Below the pieces are notes generated by a model. That model had not been told where the DNA came from, searched no databases, and saw nothing but the letters and a program-made list of their open reading frames with translations. Of a stretch of 64,000 bases of DNA, positions 33,978-44,983 are shown in pieces. Position numbers and translations under genes: made by a program. The stretch is from Stropharia rugosoannulata (taxonomy: Eukaryota; Basidiomycota; Agaricomycetes; Agaricales; Strophariaceae): assembly GCA_028532985.1 (NCBI GenBank), contig JANCIK010000005.1, positions 688,501 through 752,500 on the forward strand, written 5' to 3'. Position 1 is the stretch's first letter. Each line of letters starts with the position of its first letter.

Positions 33978-36646
33978 ATGTCTCGCAAACCCACTGCGCA
34001 GCGGTCTGTTGCTCCTATTGTTCGTTCATATGCTCAATACCCCCTTGAAATGAGCACTGGATCAGGACAGAGCATTGGTACTGGCTCATCCAGTTTAGTA
34101 TCTTCTATTTTTATTTGCAAATCTTCTTCTAACTCGCAAACACTTTGTACAGCAATGCACACTCCCGGTGGAGCTGAGGTTATAGGTAGCAACACTGCTG
34201 CAGGCGGTGCATACACAGCATCAGTTGCACGTGTGCTTCCAGCATCTTCCTTTAATGCTCCAGAACTAATCAATCCAGAGAGGTTGTACGAGGTATGTCA
34301 TCCAATTTATTCAATGGTTCAATCATTATATACTGACAGAATATTTAATGTGTATGAAATGGCCACGGCCAGGCATACTTACATGCACTTGAGGATGTGT
34401 CCCGGCTCAAAGAGGAGAACCAAGAGCTTAAGGAGGTGATTGCCGAGCTTGAACTCAAGCTCGATGGATTTATCCACGCTAGTCGACGCCCAGGCACCCG
34501 ATTTGGGCAAGACCTTGAGATTGTGGAATCCACGACGCGCGAGCAAATATTGGAGAATGTCAAAAAGTTGGGATGTACATTCATTGTTTTTTGGAACTTG
34601 TTTGTGGAAGCCCAGCTAGCTAATGTTCCCTGTCCATCATTTGCGTCCAGTGATCCTATTCGCTATTTGAGTGCGGAAAATGCTCTTGCTGGCGCAGTAG
34701 CTGAGCTTTATGAGGCTAATCCACCTGCCTATCACCCCATAATGTTTAAGCCTTCTTCTCCTGGATATTTGAGCAAGTACTGGACGGCTGTACGTTCAAC
34801 CTGTTATGCAATTGTTTGAAGACTTGTTATTAAATTTCTTCTACTACAGTTTATTCACGCTGGCTCAACGGCGCGGTCAAGCACTCTGTCGACACTCCGT
34901 CGTGATGTCATAGCTGACATTTTTGGATTGCCAACAAGGTATTTTGTTGACGACACTACATACCCTCGCAACACCATCCCCGAAATCCAGGCACTGCTTG
35001 GTTACAACCCAAACCCCACCGGTAATAACAAGTGGTACCCCGCTTTTCCGCCACTTCTGTATGAAGATGGAGACATCACAAAGATTACTGGCCGGTTTTT
35101 GAGAACAGAACTATTTATGGTGTGTTCTTTATCATATCAGACTCTATTTATATCGTCGTTTCACACTGGTGTCGCCCTTTATAAAGGTTGCTCGAGCTGT
35201 TCTATTTGGAAAATCTGCTATACATGATGTTGGGCATGCTGTGTCTTGTAAAAAGAGCACGATTTACGCCGACATACCTGTCCGCACTACTTACGGGATG
35301 CTGGCATTTTTTGCAACAATTGTGTGTATTTGAATTTATTCTTATATTCAACGGTTCACTAACTTTGAATCAATATTAGACTAGATATGTCCTCTCACAC
35401 GATGTTTCGTTTGATTCGGTTACAGGGGTCGGTGCCCAATCAGGAATCCAATATGCAGTCGACTATGCCTACTATAAGCAGTTCCTCATCACTGCGGCCA
35501 AAGCAGGAGGAGTTGAGGTGATTAAGAACCTGTTGGCCACATGGGACAGGGAACTCTTCTCCAAGCAGAACAGGCGTCGCAGACATAGCATTGGTGAGGA
35601 AGACAGTGCACGTTCTACTAATGCAAGCAGTCCAGGATCTGGTCAGCCTGGTGTACCTTTAACAGCAGAAAATCATCAGCTACTTGCATCGCAGGAGATT
35701 GAGCGGGAAATGGAAATGCTTGCCATATCAATGCCTTCTGAAGAGTCTACAGGTGAGCACATGAAAGACCTTTCACGCCTTTTATTTAAATTTAATAACA
35801 AAAACTAATTTAGAGCATCAACAAGGGGAAGAACCTGAAGCTTTCGAGGACTCGGACAGCACTGATGCTTCTGCCTCTTCGGAGTCTGATACTGAAGATA
35901 TGTATTACAATCCTGTTGTGCTAAGCAAAGAGACAATGCCCACAGAAGAGAATGAGCCAGATTCAGATAAATCATCTGGCTCATACTCATCTACATCATT
36001 GAACGCCCTTGATAGCGAGTCTCAGGTATGTGCAGTAAATTTATGGAATTTATTTTTCAAGTATATCCATGATTTTCTGAATATATAATTGCTTTAACCT
36101 TAGGTCCATATTGCTGCGATTGCGGCAAATCTTGCTCCCACAGCTGGGAACACCGTTCATGACACTCACGCCCACGTTGTGCCCACTCTTTCCCACACCA
36201 ATAGTCCGGCCGCACCTGCTCACACTGCTCCCGCCCATGTCAATCCTGTTCACACTGCTCCCGTCCATGATGCTTCCCACGCCGCTCCCACTTTGACAGC
36301 CCATGCCGAAGCCCACATTGCTGCTCTTGCACATGTTGCTCCTTTTGCAGCAGCAGATCCTGTTCAGGCATTGCCCATACAGCTCCTTGAGAATGTTGCT
36401 CAGATTGCTCATCCTCGTCGCAGTAAGCGGATGGCTGTTGCTATTCCTGGACCATCCGGTGCTATTTCTGGTGACAGTTTGAATGTAAATTTAGCTCTTT
36501 CTTCAGCAAATGACACTGCTGTCGCTAGTAATGCTGCAGACTCCTCCAAGAAGACACGTAAAGCGGGAGGGAAACCGAAGAGTGCAAAGGGGAAAGGACG
36601 AGCGAATGCAGCAGTAGGCAGTGAGCCGGGACCAAGCATTATCTGA
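33978..36646 (+). CDS. second gene of the Plavaka element, unrecognised, multi-exon
   Basis: The start is MSRKPTAQRSVAPIVRSYAQYP at 33978. The first exon ends near 34291 (ERLYE before GTATGT). The second starts near 34372 and has a coiled coil (VSRLKEENQELKEVIAELELKLDG), followed by WNLFVEAQLANVPCPSF and ending near 34789. Later exons cover about 34852-35120 (FGLPTRYFVDDTTYPRNTIPEI, NNKWYPAFPPLLYEDGD), about 35187-35330, about 35428-35752, about 35813-36026 (acidic, Ser-rich) and about 36107-36646. The last exon is rich in Ala, His and Pro, then basic (SKKTRKAGGKPKSAKGKGRA), a likely nuclear signal. It lies inside the terminal repeats, downstream of the transposase and on the same strand, so it is probably a passenger or accessory protein of the transposon. 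No catalytic motif was recognised, and I see no TET/JBP dioxygenase signature. Exon limits are approximate. Confidence 0.65.
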
Positions 36647-37849
36647 TGGCATCTGAGTTCTGCTACCGGTGTACTAATATTGTCTTTCATGTATATATCT
36701 AGCATCTATGACAATACTATGAAGTCCCCATTGATTTGTACCGTGGATTTGAATCTATTGCCTTGATTAAGCATGCCACATTCTGAGAAACCGTGATGTC
36801 TTAATCATAATCACGACTGTAAATTGTAAAAACTATTATTAGATGTGCGCGCTTGGTGCGCGCATTCAGAAAAAAAATGTCTTAATGGATATGGATACGT
36901 AATGTGTAGCAAAATTCTATATGTACGTATCCACAAAAGTATGTATAGCTATATAATATGTATTAATATAGTTTGTTGGAAGCTAAGAACAATATGTCAA
37001 AGGTTCTATTAAGCCAAGTTTTCGTAGTGCGCAAGTACAGTGCGCACACTATCAATCGTGTGAACTTTTAATTCTGTGTGCACACATCTATTATTAATGT
37101 GTACATGTAGCGCAGCACCTCCTGTTCTATCGTCATCCTAATGTATCCGGTGTCACTATTTCCCGGAAAAGTCTTTTATATTCCCAGCGTCGCTTTTCAG
37201 TACTGTCGTAAGTTTATTGCTGCCATGTATCAATACTTGCAGCTTGACGAGCTCCATTAATAAACATGTCAACAGCACATTGACAACGGTTGTAGTCTGT
37301 AACTACTGCTAAATATAATTTACAAAGACTTTGCCACCTTCGAGCAGCTATTTCCTCCTACCTACTCCCAGAAGATGTGGAAGTTCACCCATGTGCGAGG
37401 CGCATCGGTAACATTGTTTTATGATCTGGTTCAGCTTACCTAACCAGACCCAGTCAGCCGAACAAAATACATAACTCAGGTGGCATGACCTAATAGTTGT
37501 CCTACATATATAACATGCCTGAAGGCTTGCAAATTTCCCTAACATGTACAACGACATATGAAACGCAAGTCAAACTAGTTTATAATTATGGTAGAGCCTT
37601 TTGTATCTGAATTCGGTAGACTTGCAATAGATCATTTGAAATAACATATAGTTAATTACGTAGCTACATTAGTGCGAAGTAAGGTCAAAGCTAGCAAGAG
37701 AATCCAGATTGTAAGTCATTTAAAACAGAAATGTGACATAGACATGCGCAGTCAATAATAATAATAACTATCGTTACAAATATGCCTACATAAATGTTAG
37801 ACGAAATAGACCGACATGTTCAAGGTGCCTAATAAGATATCAGTAAAAA
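36647..37849. other. AT-rich non-coding right arm of the Plavaka element
   Basis: There is no coding exon. It holds a 7-bp-stem hairpin TGCGCGC...GCGCGCA near 36845-36863 and further GTGCGC/GTGCAC palindromes near 37029-37046 and 37076-37088. A 14-bp match CATTGACAACGGTT near 37277 also occurs at about 916 near the left end, in direct orientation. Confidence 0.5.
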
Positions 37850-38052
37850 TGATCATATCACCTTTCATAATCGCGAGGCCCCTCTGATCATGGGAGCTTC
37901 GCCTGATGAGATAAACTGTCTGATCATGTTGCAGAGTCTGATCATGAAGGTCCATCTGATGATATAAGCCCTGTGATGTTCATAACGACTTGTCTCATGG
38001 CAAGGCATGATCATGGGAACCGCCATTAGGCGGCATTGACAGCATGATCAGG
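37850..38052. repeat. right subterminal TGATCA cluster
   Basis: At least six TGATCA sites lie in 200 bp: near 37850, 37885, 37920, 37939, 38008 and 38044, several as CATGATCATGGG or CATGATCAGG. Compared in reverse complement with 733-830, short blocks also match, such as TTCCCATGATCA and CAGGGCTTAT. Confidence 0.65.
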
Positions 38053-38072
38053 CCCCTGGGAACTTTCCGACA
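38043..38072 (-). repeat. right terminal inverted repeat of the Plavaka element
   Basis: The outer end reads TTTCCGACA on the plus strand. It matches the left repeat at 22 of 30 positions in reverse complement and is followed by TT, a possible 2-bp target duplication. Confidence 0.7.
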
Positions 38073-38179
38073 TTAGCTCTGACTCCTATGGTTTGTGCTA
38101 TCTGCAGCAGTTGCAGAGACCAGGCAGATGGCAGGAGTGACTGTAAAACCGAGTAAGAAAAAACATATATGTGTTCAGC

Positions 38180-38185
38180 AAAAAA
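38180..38185 (-). terminator. Pol III terminator of the tRNA
   Basis: A run of six T on the minus strand begins five bases after the tRNA 3' end. Confidence 0.75.
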
Positions 38186-38190
38186 GGATT

Positions 38191-38305
38191 GACAAGAGTG
38201 GGACTTGAACCCACGCCACATTTCTGTGATGAGAATGCGCTGTTGCCTACTCACAGTAGGAAGCTAAGCTTGAGTCACACGCCTTAACCGCTCGGCCATC
38301 TTGCC
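38191..38305 (-). tRNA. tRNA-Leu(CAA) with an intron of about 38 nt
   Basis: The minus strand starts GGCAAGATGGCCGAGCGG, typical of Leu/Ser class II tRNAs. The acceptor GGCAAGA pairs with TCTTGTC. The T arm is GTGGG TTCAAGT CCCAC. The anticodon arm is TGTGA ... TCACA with loop CTCAAG, giving anticodon CAA. An intron of about 38 nt follows position 37, where eukaryotic tRNA introns sit. The mature molecule is about 77 nt with a variable region of about 10 nt, short for tRNA-Leu, so a base or two may be missing or the intron limits may shift slightly. The Plavaka element ends 119 bp beyond the tRNA 3' end. Confidence 0.85.
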
Positions 38306-38306
38306 A

Positions 38307-38909
38307 TTACTTAAGCATTGTACTTAACCAATATCTTGTTACGCAAACGATCATCCTCGCCGTTGTGGATTGTTCAATGCTGTTTTCAGTCCAAGGAGCA
38401 CCATTGTCTTCCTCTCTGCTAGCTAATCTTGGATTTGGTTGTTCAGCTTTGGTATATATTGTCCCGCATTTTAGCATGCCACTCTGCGTAGATGAAGACG
38501 TACAAGCAAACACACTCTCAGGGAGTCTCATCGCACCGACCGAGCGGAGCTTCAATTTAGGGGGATGCCGGAACTTGACACTTCGAACTCTTGCCTCAAA
38601 CTTGCCTTCAACCATTCTGGCTGCAACCGACTCACTACTTGTGACCGAGGTCGAAAAGATTCTACTGTGCCCACTTCCAAAACCTCGATGCATCCTCGTC
38701 GCAGTTAGTATAACTTGCAATATACACTAACTCTGTATGGATAGCATTGCGACTGCTTCTCCTTCTATATCCTCTCAGCGTCAGCTATGTATGGTCGAAA
38801 ACTACGTGGCCGTAGAGAAAGGACTTGAAATACTCACGCCCACGGTCTGCACTAGCTTGAGCGTTTGGAAAGCTCTTCGAAAGCCAGTTCCCGACATAAA
38901 CTCGCGCAT
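38307..38909 (-). CDS. possible small spliced gene, unrecognised
   Basis: A spliced reading on the minus strand is possible. It would start MREFMSGTGFRRAFQTLKLVQ at 38909 with a GTGAGT donor near 38835. A middle exon would lie near 38710-38750 with a GTTAGT donor, TACTAAC branch site and CACAG acceptor. A last exon from about 38670 reads RIFSTSVTSSESVAARMVEGK and runs to 38307. The splice signals are good but no family is recognised, and the last stop nearly touches the tRNA. Treat as a candidate only. Confidence 0.3.
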
Positions 38910-39182
38910 ATTGTCACTGTCTTGACTGAAATATCGACTTGATACTACTGTCCGCGTTTACCTGCTCAGGAAAGCCATCCCCAAGAGAAAGGCAGCAGGA
39001 TCCTGGGGGAAGCTAAAACCCCAAACATCAACTATATGCCACCATTCATCCGAGTTTTACCATAAAGATTCCACTAGGTACCGAGGTACGGAAGCCACAT
39101 ATTATGTATGCGCTCTCCAGGATTCTATATCTAACGTCATTTTTTTAAAATCCAATAAGATACCTCCTAACCCATGACTCCA

Positions 39183-40600
39183 CTAACTTACTTCGTGCTC
39201 GCCTTGGATGAGAGCTTCTGTCGTCCGTGTTCTGGTATCCTTCAAAAACTTAACCAAATCTGTTCCTCCCGTCCCTTTCAATGCATCCTTCTCGCACTGG
39301 TCCTTCGAAGCAGCCATCCGGGCTCTTCTAGCTGGCCCAAGGATATACAACGTTACGATGATCATATGCGCATCACGGAATGTCTTCAATGCCGCCACTG
39401 CAGTGTTATACGCGTCTAGTAGGCCCTCGTCTCCCGCATCCATTACGAAGGCACGCAAAGGCCGCGGGTTTGCTTTGAGGTGGTCTAAGAAGAGTCTGTG
39501 GTTGCGTGGCATGTACGTTTGCATGCGGTCCATGAAAGGCTTCTGATTTGCGGATGCTGAGGCCTGATGGTCGACGCAAAGGAAGATGTCGAGGACATGT
39601 ACAAGCGAGCTCTGACCCGCGCTTGGGCCGGAAAGCTCTATGGGGATGTTTAGTCCTTCATAGCCATCGATCTCGAAGACCCACTTCCGTGCTTGTTCGT
39701 CTGAGTCTTCGCCGCGGAACCATGGGCGAACCTGGTTATAATATATGTCAGGATCGCACCCCTTCTTGACATCCAGCAATAGCTCCCTCATTTCATTTAT
39801 GACGTTAGCGATGGTGGCGAGGTACCCCGCAATGCGTCGTGCTGCGATGGCGTCCCCGACAAACGTCTCGTCCATCGTCATGCGCATCAGCTCGAGTACC
39901 TCAGTGCCACGCAGCTCGATGCGCGCGGAGCAGAGATAAAACTCTTCCTCGTCTTTCAATCCAGTGAACAGTGTCTGTGAGTGAATGTTATTTCTATCTG
40001 GGGTGTGCTGTACCTCTGGCCGTTGGGGGGAGGCAAAATCCCAATTGTACAACACCGTGTCCGAGAAGGTGAGTACAGGTGGGATGTCTAATGCTTGCGA
40101 AAGGGAGAGGATGGGGACAGATATGGATGCGGGTATCAAGATAGGCTCGTCCAGAGGAATAGTCTGGATGTAGAAATGGAGAATGTATGCTAAAACAAGG
40201 TGAGCACGGCGCAGAAGCACTGCTGATGCTTCAAGACCATGTATAGGGATTAAAGGCATCTGATTACGTTTCTGAGTAGGCCATATCACTCTAAACGGTT
40301 AAGTCGTACCTCACGTATAAGCTGTCGCCATCTTTCTGACGTTGCCGCTTCTGCAGGAGTCAGATCTGGTTTGTCTGCTAGCTGTAGCCGTTCTTCTATG
40401 GCAGACCGCAATGCTTCCTCCCAGTCCTCCCACTGTCTTGGTAGAGCAGAGAGTGGCGGCTCTGGAGGCATAAATCCTGATCTTTCGTCGACGTCGAAGA
40501 CGTGCGCAGTCTGCAGAGTGGATTTGACATGTTGCAGGGGCTCAGACATGTTGGCGTCTAATCTTCGACGAATTACGGGAAGCGAGCGGGTGGAAGACAC
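39183..40600 (-). CDS. indoleamine 2,3-dioxygenase paralogue 1
   Basis: Heme dioxygenase opening the indole ring of tryptophan to N-formylkynurenine, first step of the kynurenine route to NAD. Exons are 40600-40310 and 40259-39183, with a 50-nt intron (GTACGA...TAATCAG) in phase 0; about 455 residues. Family marks: GFMPPEPPLSALP, EVLELMRMTMDETFVGD, RPWFRG, IELSGPSAGQSSLVH, YMPRNHRLFLDHL, FRDAHMIIVTLYILGPARR and KGTGGTDLVKFLKDTR. The His in DAHMIIV corresponds to the proximal heme ligand of IDO (aligned from memory). A second in-frame Met at 40549 could be the true start. A 42-nt stretch beginning GTACAG near 40012 looks like an optional in-frame intron. It faces paralogue 2 head to head. Confidence 0.92.
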
Positions 40601-41311
40601 TAGAAGACACGCCTACGGCGTAGTGACGGAATAGCAAAGGGATGAAAACGACTTGAACTCCCCCTGCCCATATCTTAAAGCTCGGGTCTTACCCGAGCGC
40701 AATACATACATATCATCGGTACGCTCCGCCAATATGCGCCCCATTTTTCTGGGGCACATGGACAATCAAGAGAGCTTGGCTGACAGGATAATCTTCCCTC
40801 TAGGTGAAGGAGAATTGATTACCAATGTCAGCGCATTACAGAGGAACAGAAGATTCACGATTAAGCAGCGGAAACCGTTGGCATTGGACAAACTGTAAAA
40901 TGCAATGCTAACGAGTCGTTCGACCCAACCCAAGGAAAAAGAGTGCTTCTTTCAGTCAGAGACTAGTGGGGACCAGTGTTAACAGGCTAACAGTGATTAT
41001 ATGATGGATGTAGCTCTTGAGGTAAGTTCTTTGTCAACTTTCAGTCAACGAGATACTCAAGTGAGACTTTATGACAAGAACGGTCCGGAGCATTCCAGAC
41101 GCCCTCGGGAACAGTGGAGCTCGGAAATTACCTGTGGACTATTTGGGTTGATCCGCTTGACGTCTTAGCTAATCAGATAAGATGTTGCGCCATCTTTACT
41201 TTTTCTGCAATTTGTTATTACTTACAAAGATCAGCAACAAGGCTGAATAATTTACTCAAGTCTTTCCCCTTAACCACTTCCTCATCCATACAGCCCTCCC
41301 TCACATCGAAG
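40601..41311. promoter_or_regulatory. shared intergenic region of the divergent dioxygenase pair
   Basis: The 711 bp between the two start codons must hold both promoters. I see no gene in it and no obvious strong TATA box close to either start. Confidence 0.5.
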
Positions 41312-42843
41312 ATGGCCCAGCTGGGAGCAGACCATTTCTTGTCTCTCCCCCGCCCAGATGTCCTTGTTGGACCGCCGGCTGGTGTGGTCGATACCACCAC
41401 GCTTGCAGCCCACGACTTCGATGTCGATACGCGGACGGGGTTTATGCCTCCTCAAGTACCTCTGCGACGGCTTCCTCCCGACTGGGAGGCATGGGAATCT
41501 GTCTTAGATGGTGCGATTTCCCAGAAGCTGACACTGGGTGATACCCCCGACATTTCCCCGGCCGCGAAAGAGTGCTCAGAGCGATGGCGAGCTCAAGTCA
41601 GAAGCGTCAGTCTCACCGCACCATTGAAACAATTGCACATCTAATGTCCGTGAACATTACCTAGCTGCCTGTGCTCCCGATCGAAGAGATGAAGCTCTCC
41701 GAGGTTGTCCTGCGCCGTGCGCATGTCGTACTTGCATGGATTATGCACTTTTACGTGCATTCACTCCCCCCTACAGAACCCGTCAATATACCCCCTCCCG
41801 TGACGCTTCCGCTGCTCCAGGTTTCAGCACAACTTCAGATACCCCCTGTTATAACCTATTCTGATGATGTTCTCTACAACTGGCACCTGGGCGCCAATCC
41901 TGGCGCCGATGATCTCCCGACGGCCGAAGCGCTGCAGTGTACGACCTCGTTTACCTCTACCACAGACGAAGCCGAGTTTTACCTCGCCTCGGCACGCTTG
42001 GAGCTTGTGGGCGCCGATGCGCTCGAGCTCATGCAGGCAACGATGGACGAAGCATTCGTTGGGGACATCATTGCCGTGCGCCGCATCACTGGCTTCCTCC
42101 ACCAGCTCGCGGCCGTTATTGACCGTCTGCGCGAGATGCTGCTGTCCGTGAAGCAAGGGTGCAAACCTGATACCTTCTACCACGATATCCGGCCATGGTT
42201 CCGTGGCCAGGACTCGGTGAGCGACCGCAAGTGGATATTCGAGGGCATCGAGCAGGACCCGACGCTTGTCCACCCCACTGAGCTCTCAGGCCCCAGCGCA
42301 GGCCAGAGCTCACTTATCCACGCTATTGATATCTTCCTTGGCGTCGACAAGTACGCTGCGCACGGGAAAAATGTGGGCGGGGATGCACAACCGCAGAGCG
42401 ACGCGGAGGTGAAGGCGGCGCGCCACGCTGCGTTGTTGAAGCGCATGCAAATTTACATGCCACGACACCACCGCGCTTTCCTAGAACACCTTTCCCAGAA
42501 CCCCCGTCCGCTGCGTGACCTCGTCGCCGCCGCGTCAGCTTCTGAAGAGAACAAGGCGGAAGGCAAGGCGTTCCTGGAGGCGTACAACGCGGCGGTCATG
42601 GCGATGAAGCAGTTCCGCGATGCACATATGATCATCGTCACGTTATATATCATTGGCCCTGCGCGCCGTGGTCGTGTAGGCACCCAGGGTTCTGCCTTAT
42701 CTGAGCACCTTGCGAAAACACCTCTTGAAGATGGACTTTCCGGAAACAGTGCTCAGAAGGCCCCGTTGAAGGGCACGGGTGGGACTGACCTAATTCAGTT
42801 CCTCAAGGGCATTAGAGACCAGACTAAAGGAGCTATAATGTAG
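41312..42843 (+). CDS. indoleamine 2,3-dioxygenase paralogue 2
   Basis: Same enzyme family as the gene on the other strand. Exons are 41312-41605 and 41665-42843 with a 59-nt intron in phase 0; 490 residues. The start MAQLGADHFLSLPRP gives an N-terminus of similar length to paralogue 1. Marks: GFMPPQVPLRRLPPDWEAWE, LRRAHVVLAWIMHFYVHS, DALELMQATMDEAFVGD, RPWFRGQD, ELSGPSAGQSSLIHA, YMPRHHRAFLEHL, the heme-ligand region FRDAHMIIVTLYIIGPARR near 42615-42670, and KGTGGTDLIQFLKGIRDQ. Its coding DNA is more GC-rich than paralogue 1, and it has extra residues after YAAHGKNVGGDAQ and after GRVGTQ. The pair differs enough to be an old duplication, so the two enzymes may differ in affinity or regulation (inference). 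Confidence 0.93.
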
Positions 42844-43354
42844 AGGTCCTTCTAGCTTTTGTATCGTCTTTTATCTTGTATGGCCTACTGTAACTTATCG
42901 TTAAACTCTGTATAATCGCTATTCTACCTTCTTCATCTGCCCGCTGAGTTGGAGAGACCGTTTTGTTACCCGTACGCGCTTAACAATTGATTCTTCTGTT
43001 CCAGCGACATTAGTCAATGCTGGGATTCTAGTGTGTTCGCAAAATGGATTCGAACCTTTTCGTTCGGACGTCATGCACTACGCATGATGCACCAAATCGT
43101 TGCCGATATGTGTAAAAGGCGCATGGCTGGGGGATACGGCCCGCATCAAAAAGTAATTAAAGGACGATGTTTTCCATGATACATACTGCCCAACTGACCT
43201 GGCCCAGAGCCATACTATCAATAGGCGAGGGCAAGTTCACGCCACTTTACACCGCTCAGTCAGAGATTGTGATAAGTGGAGGATTATCTTCTTTGTCTTT
43301 GAGGGCGACTCTACTGGACAGAGGACTGAAGACACTGTATATGCAATTAAAATT
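42844..43354. other. intergenic with a tRNA-like piece
   Basis: Apart from the Pol III-like sequence at about 43030-43100, I see no gene between paralogue 2 and the end of the first BTB gene. Confidence 0.5.
43030..43100 (-). ncRNA. tRNA-like sequence with a Pol III B box (tRNA relic or SINE head)
   Basis: The minus strand contains GGTTCGAATCC, a perfect B box, preceded by a short anticodon-like hairpin (CATGC GTAGT GCATG). The acceptor strands do not pair and the T stem has a mismatch, so it is not a working tRNA. It could be a tRNA pseudogene or the head of a SINE. Confidence 0.35.
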
Positions 43355-44579
43355 TTATGTAAAGAGAGTATTAGAAATGTCTTGTTCAACATCGCCTCCA
43401 AACACAAAAATAAATCGATCTGCATCGAAATCTTTCATCCTTTCCCATGCGGGAAGATTGAAACATGCAGGCAGCCTTTCCCATAACTTGGTCCTGCATA
43501 TATGAAAGTCGCGAGCAAAGGCGCTCTTGCAATCCTCGCAAAGAGCGGTGACGATGTTGGGAAAGTCAGATTCCATGTCTTTCGTAAAGGATATTTTCCC
43601 TTCCATCAGAGTAGTTCCAAGGGTTATCAAATCTCCGAAAAGTATTTGAAGTGTCTTTGAACACTTGTTCTTGTGCTCACACCTGTCGGAGGGTAAATTA
43701 TACGGAAATCTTGCCGCGATTGTCTGGTCTGCCGGCTTATAGACCATCACAAGGTCGGAGAGGAAGGAGTGCAGGAATGTCGAGCGACCTTTTATGCAAT
43801 CTAACAATGGCCGCATCTCCAATATCGTCTTTGTACCGCCAATAAGACGATCCACTTGTAGAATTTCATCCTAATAAACGCCACGGTAAATTATGCGGAT
43901 TATGACCCAATGTAATGCTAACGTCTACGTACCAAGCTGTGCAGTGTGCACAGAGAAAGAAAAGCAGCTGGCACAATGGACATGAGATCGGACTCATATG
44001 CTAAATTAATAACGTGAAACAAGAAAAGATCGTCTCCACCCTTCAGAAACGATGCTATGATGGGCTGCTTCGAGTACCATGCGGATAATGTTTGAGGAAA
44101 TAGGGCCCGTAAATGCTTCAATGCTGAGGTCTTGAAGTAGTTTATTTCGTACTTGCGCCCAAGACGGATCATGGTCTGCAAGTACGAAGAGTCGGTGTTG
44201 TCGATATCCAGGCTAAGGCTTGGAGATTAGCTCCGGTTCAGTCATTATTTCAAGGAACCTACTGGTATAACCCATACAATAGAGAACACATATTCTCTAT
44301 ATCCGTAGACGATTCGGGCAAATGAACAAGGATGCAGCCTTCCACAAGCACCGAATCCTCTGGTTGTGGAATAGAGAAACAATCTCCCAATATTTCGGAG
44401 TGTAGGGTTAAAACCGACCTGTGTACGCGAAATTGAGTACGGTCCTCTGCGTCCAGGATCACATTTCCATCGTCGAACCAGAAGCGAGTGCTTCTCCTGG
44501 TAGTGCCTTCGGTAGTATCTCTCGGGCCTTCTATTAGGTTGCTTTCGGTGGTGGGATTAGTTTCATTTCCTTGGTCCAT
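43355..44579 (-). CDS. BTB/POZ domain protein A
   Basis: Three main exons on the minus strand: about 44579-44260, about 44210-43918 and about 43860-43355. The N-terminal part has the basidiomycete BTB pattern: STRFWFDDGNVILDAED, FRVHRSVLTLHSEILGDCFSIP and GCILVHLPESSTDIENMCSLLYGLYQ. The middle exon reads MIRLGRKYEINYFKTSALKHL..FP and YESDLMSIVPAAFLSLC, the usual extension of this family. The last exon carries several Cys (CEHKNKC, CEDC) and ends DFDADRFIFVFGGDVEQ. BTB domains mediate dimers and can recruit CUL3 ligases, but the role of this expanded fungal family is not known. Gene B, just downstream on the plus map, is a close tandem paralogue. An ATG 24 codons further upstream (44651) is possible. 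Confidence 0.85.
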
Positions 44580-44983
44580 TTTTGTAGTAGCACTTGAAGG
44601 AAGAAAGGTCAAATAGATTTCTGCTGAGCGTGTGTTAAGTGCCACCAGCACGGGCGCCTATTTGTAATATGGCACTGGCGTAAGGTCACGAGTCAGACTC
44701 CAAGTATCTAGTAGTTACTTTTACGACAAATGGGCTTCTTCTTAGAGCACATTCACGGTCTGAATAGTTTACTATAATTTGTGGCCCTTCACGGCCTATT
44801 TAAATTCAATAGCTACGGGAGACAGGTGGAAAACAGAAACACATAATATCTCGATTAATGAACATGGATTCACTTCTTGCGATACAAGTTAGTGTCAAGA
44901 TGGCACTTATAATTAACCATGCAAGCGTACCTCGACGTTCCTCCCGATAAGCATTTGTGGAACGGATGTTGCGAAATGGTGTG

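Larger units (their letters stand above)
714..38072 (+). mobile_element. Plavaka-type DNA transposon carrying a nested gypsy retrotransposon
   Basis: The two ends match as inverted repeats. Reading inward from 714 and from 38072, both start TGTCGGAAA and both have TGATCATG at positions 23-30; 22 of 30 positions agree. TT lies outside both ends, a possible 2-bp target duplication. Inside are a Plavaka transposase gene (1453-5192 plus 33501-33729) and a second gene (33978-36646). Clusters of TGATCA palindromes lie near both ends. Plavaka transposons are known from basidiomycetes as relatives of the CACTA/CMC group. Without the gypsy block (5193-33500) the element would be about 9.05 kb. The transposase is broken three ways (frameshift, in-frame TGA, insertion), so this copy is probably non-autonomous. 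Confidence 0.75.

Noticed and set aside
714..38072. TET/JBP-type dioxygenase passenger expected for some Plavaka elements
   Set aside because: I looked for an HxD...H dioxygenase pattern in the second gene and antisense genes and saw none.
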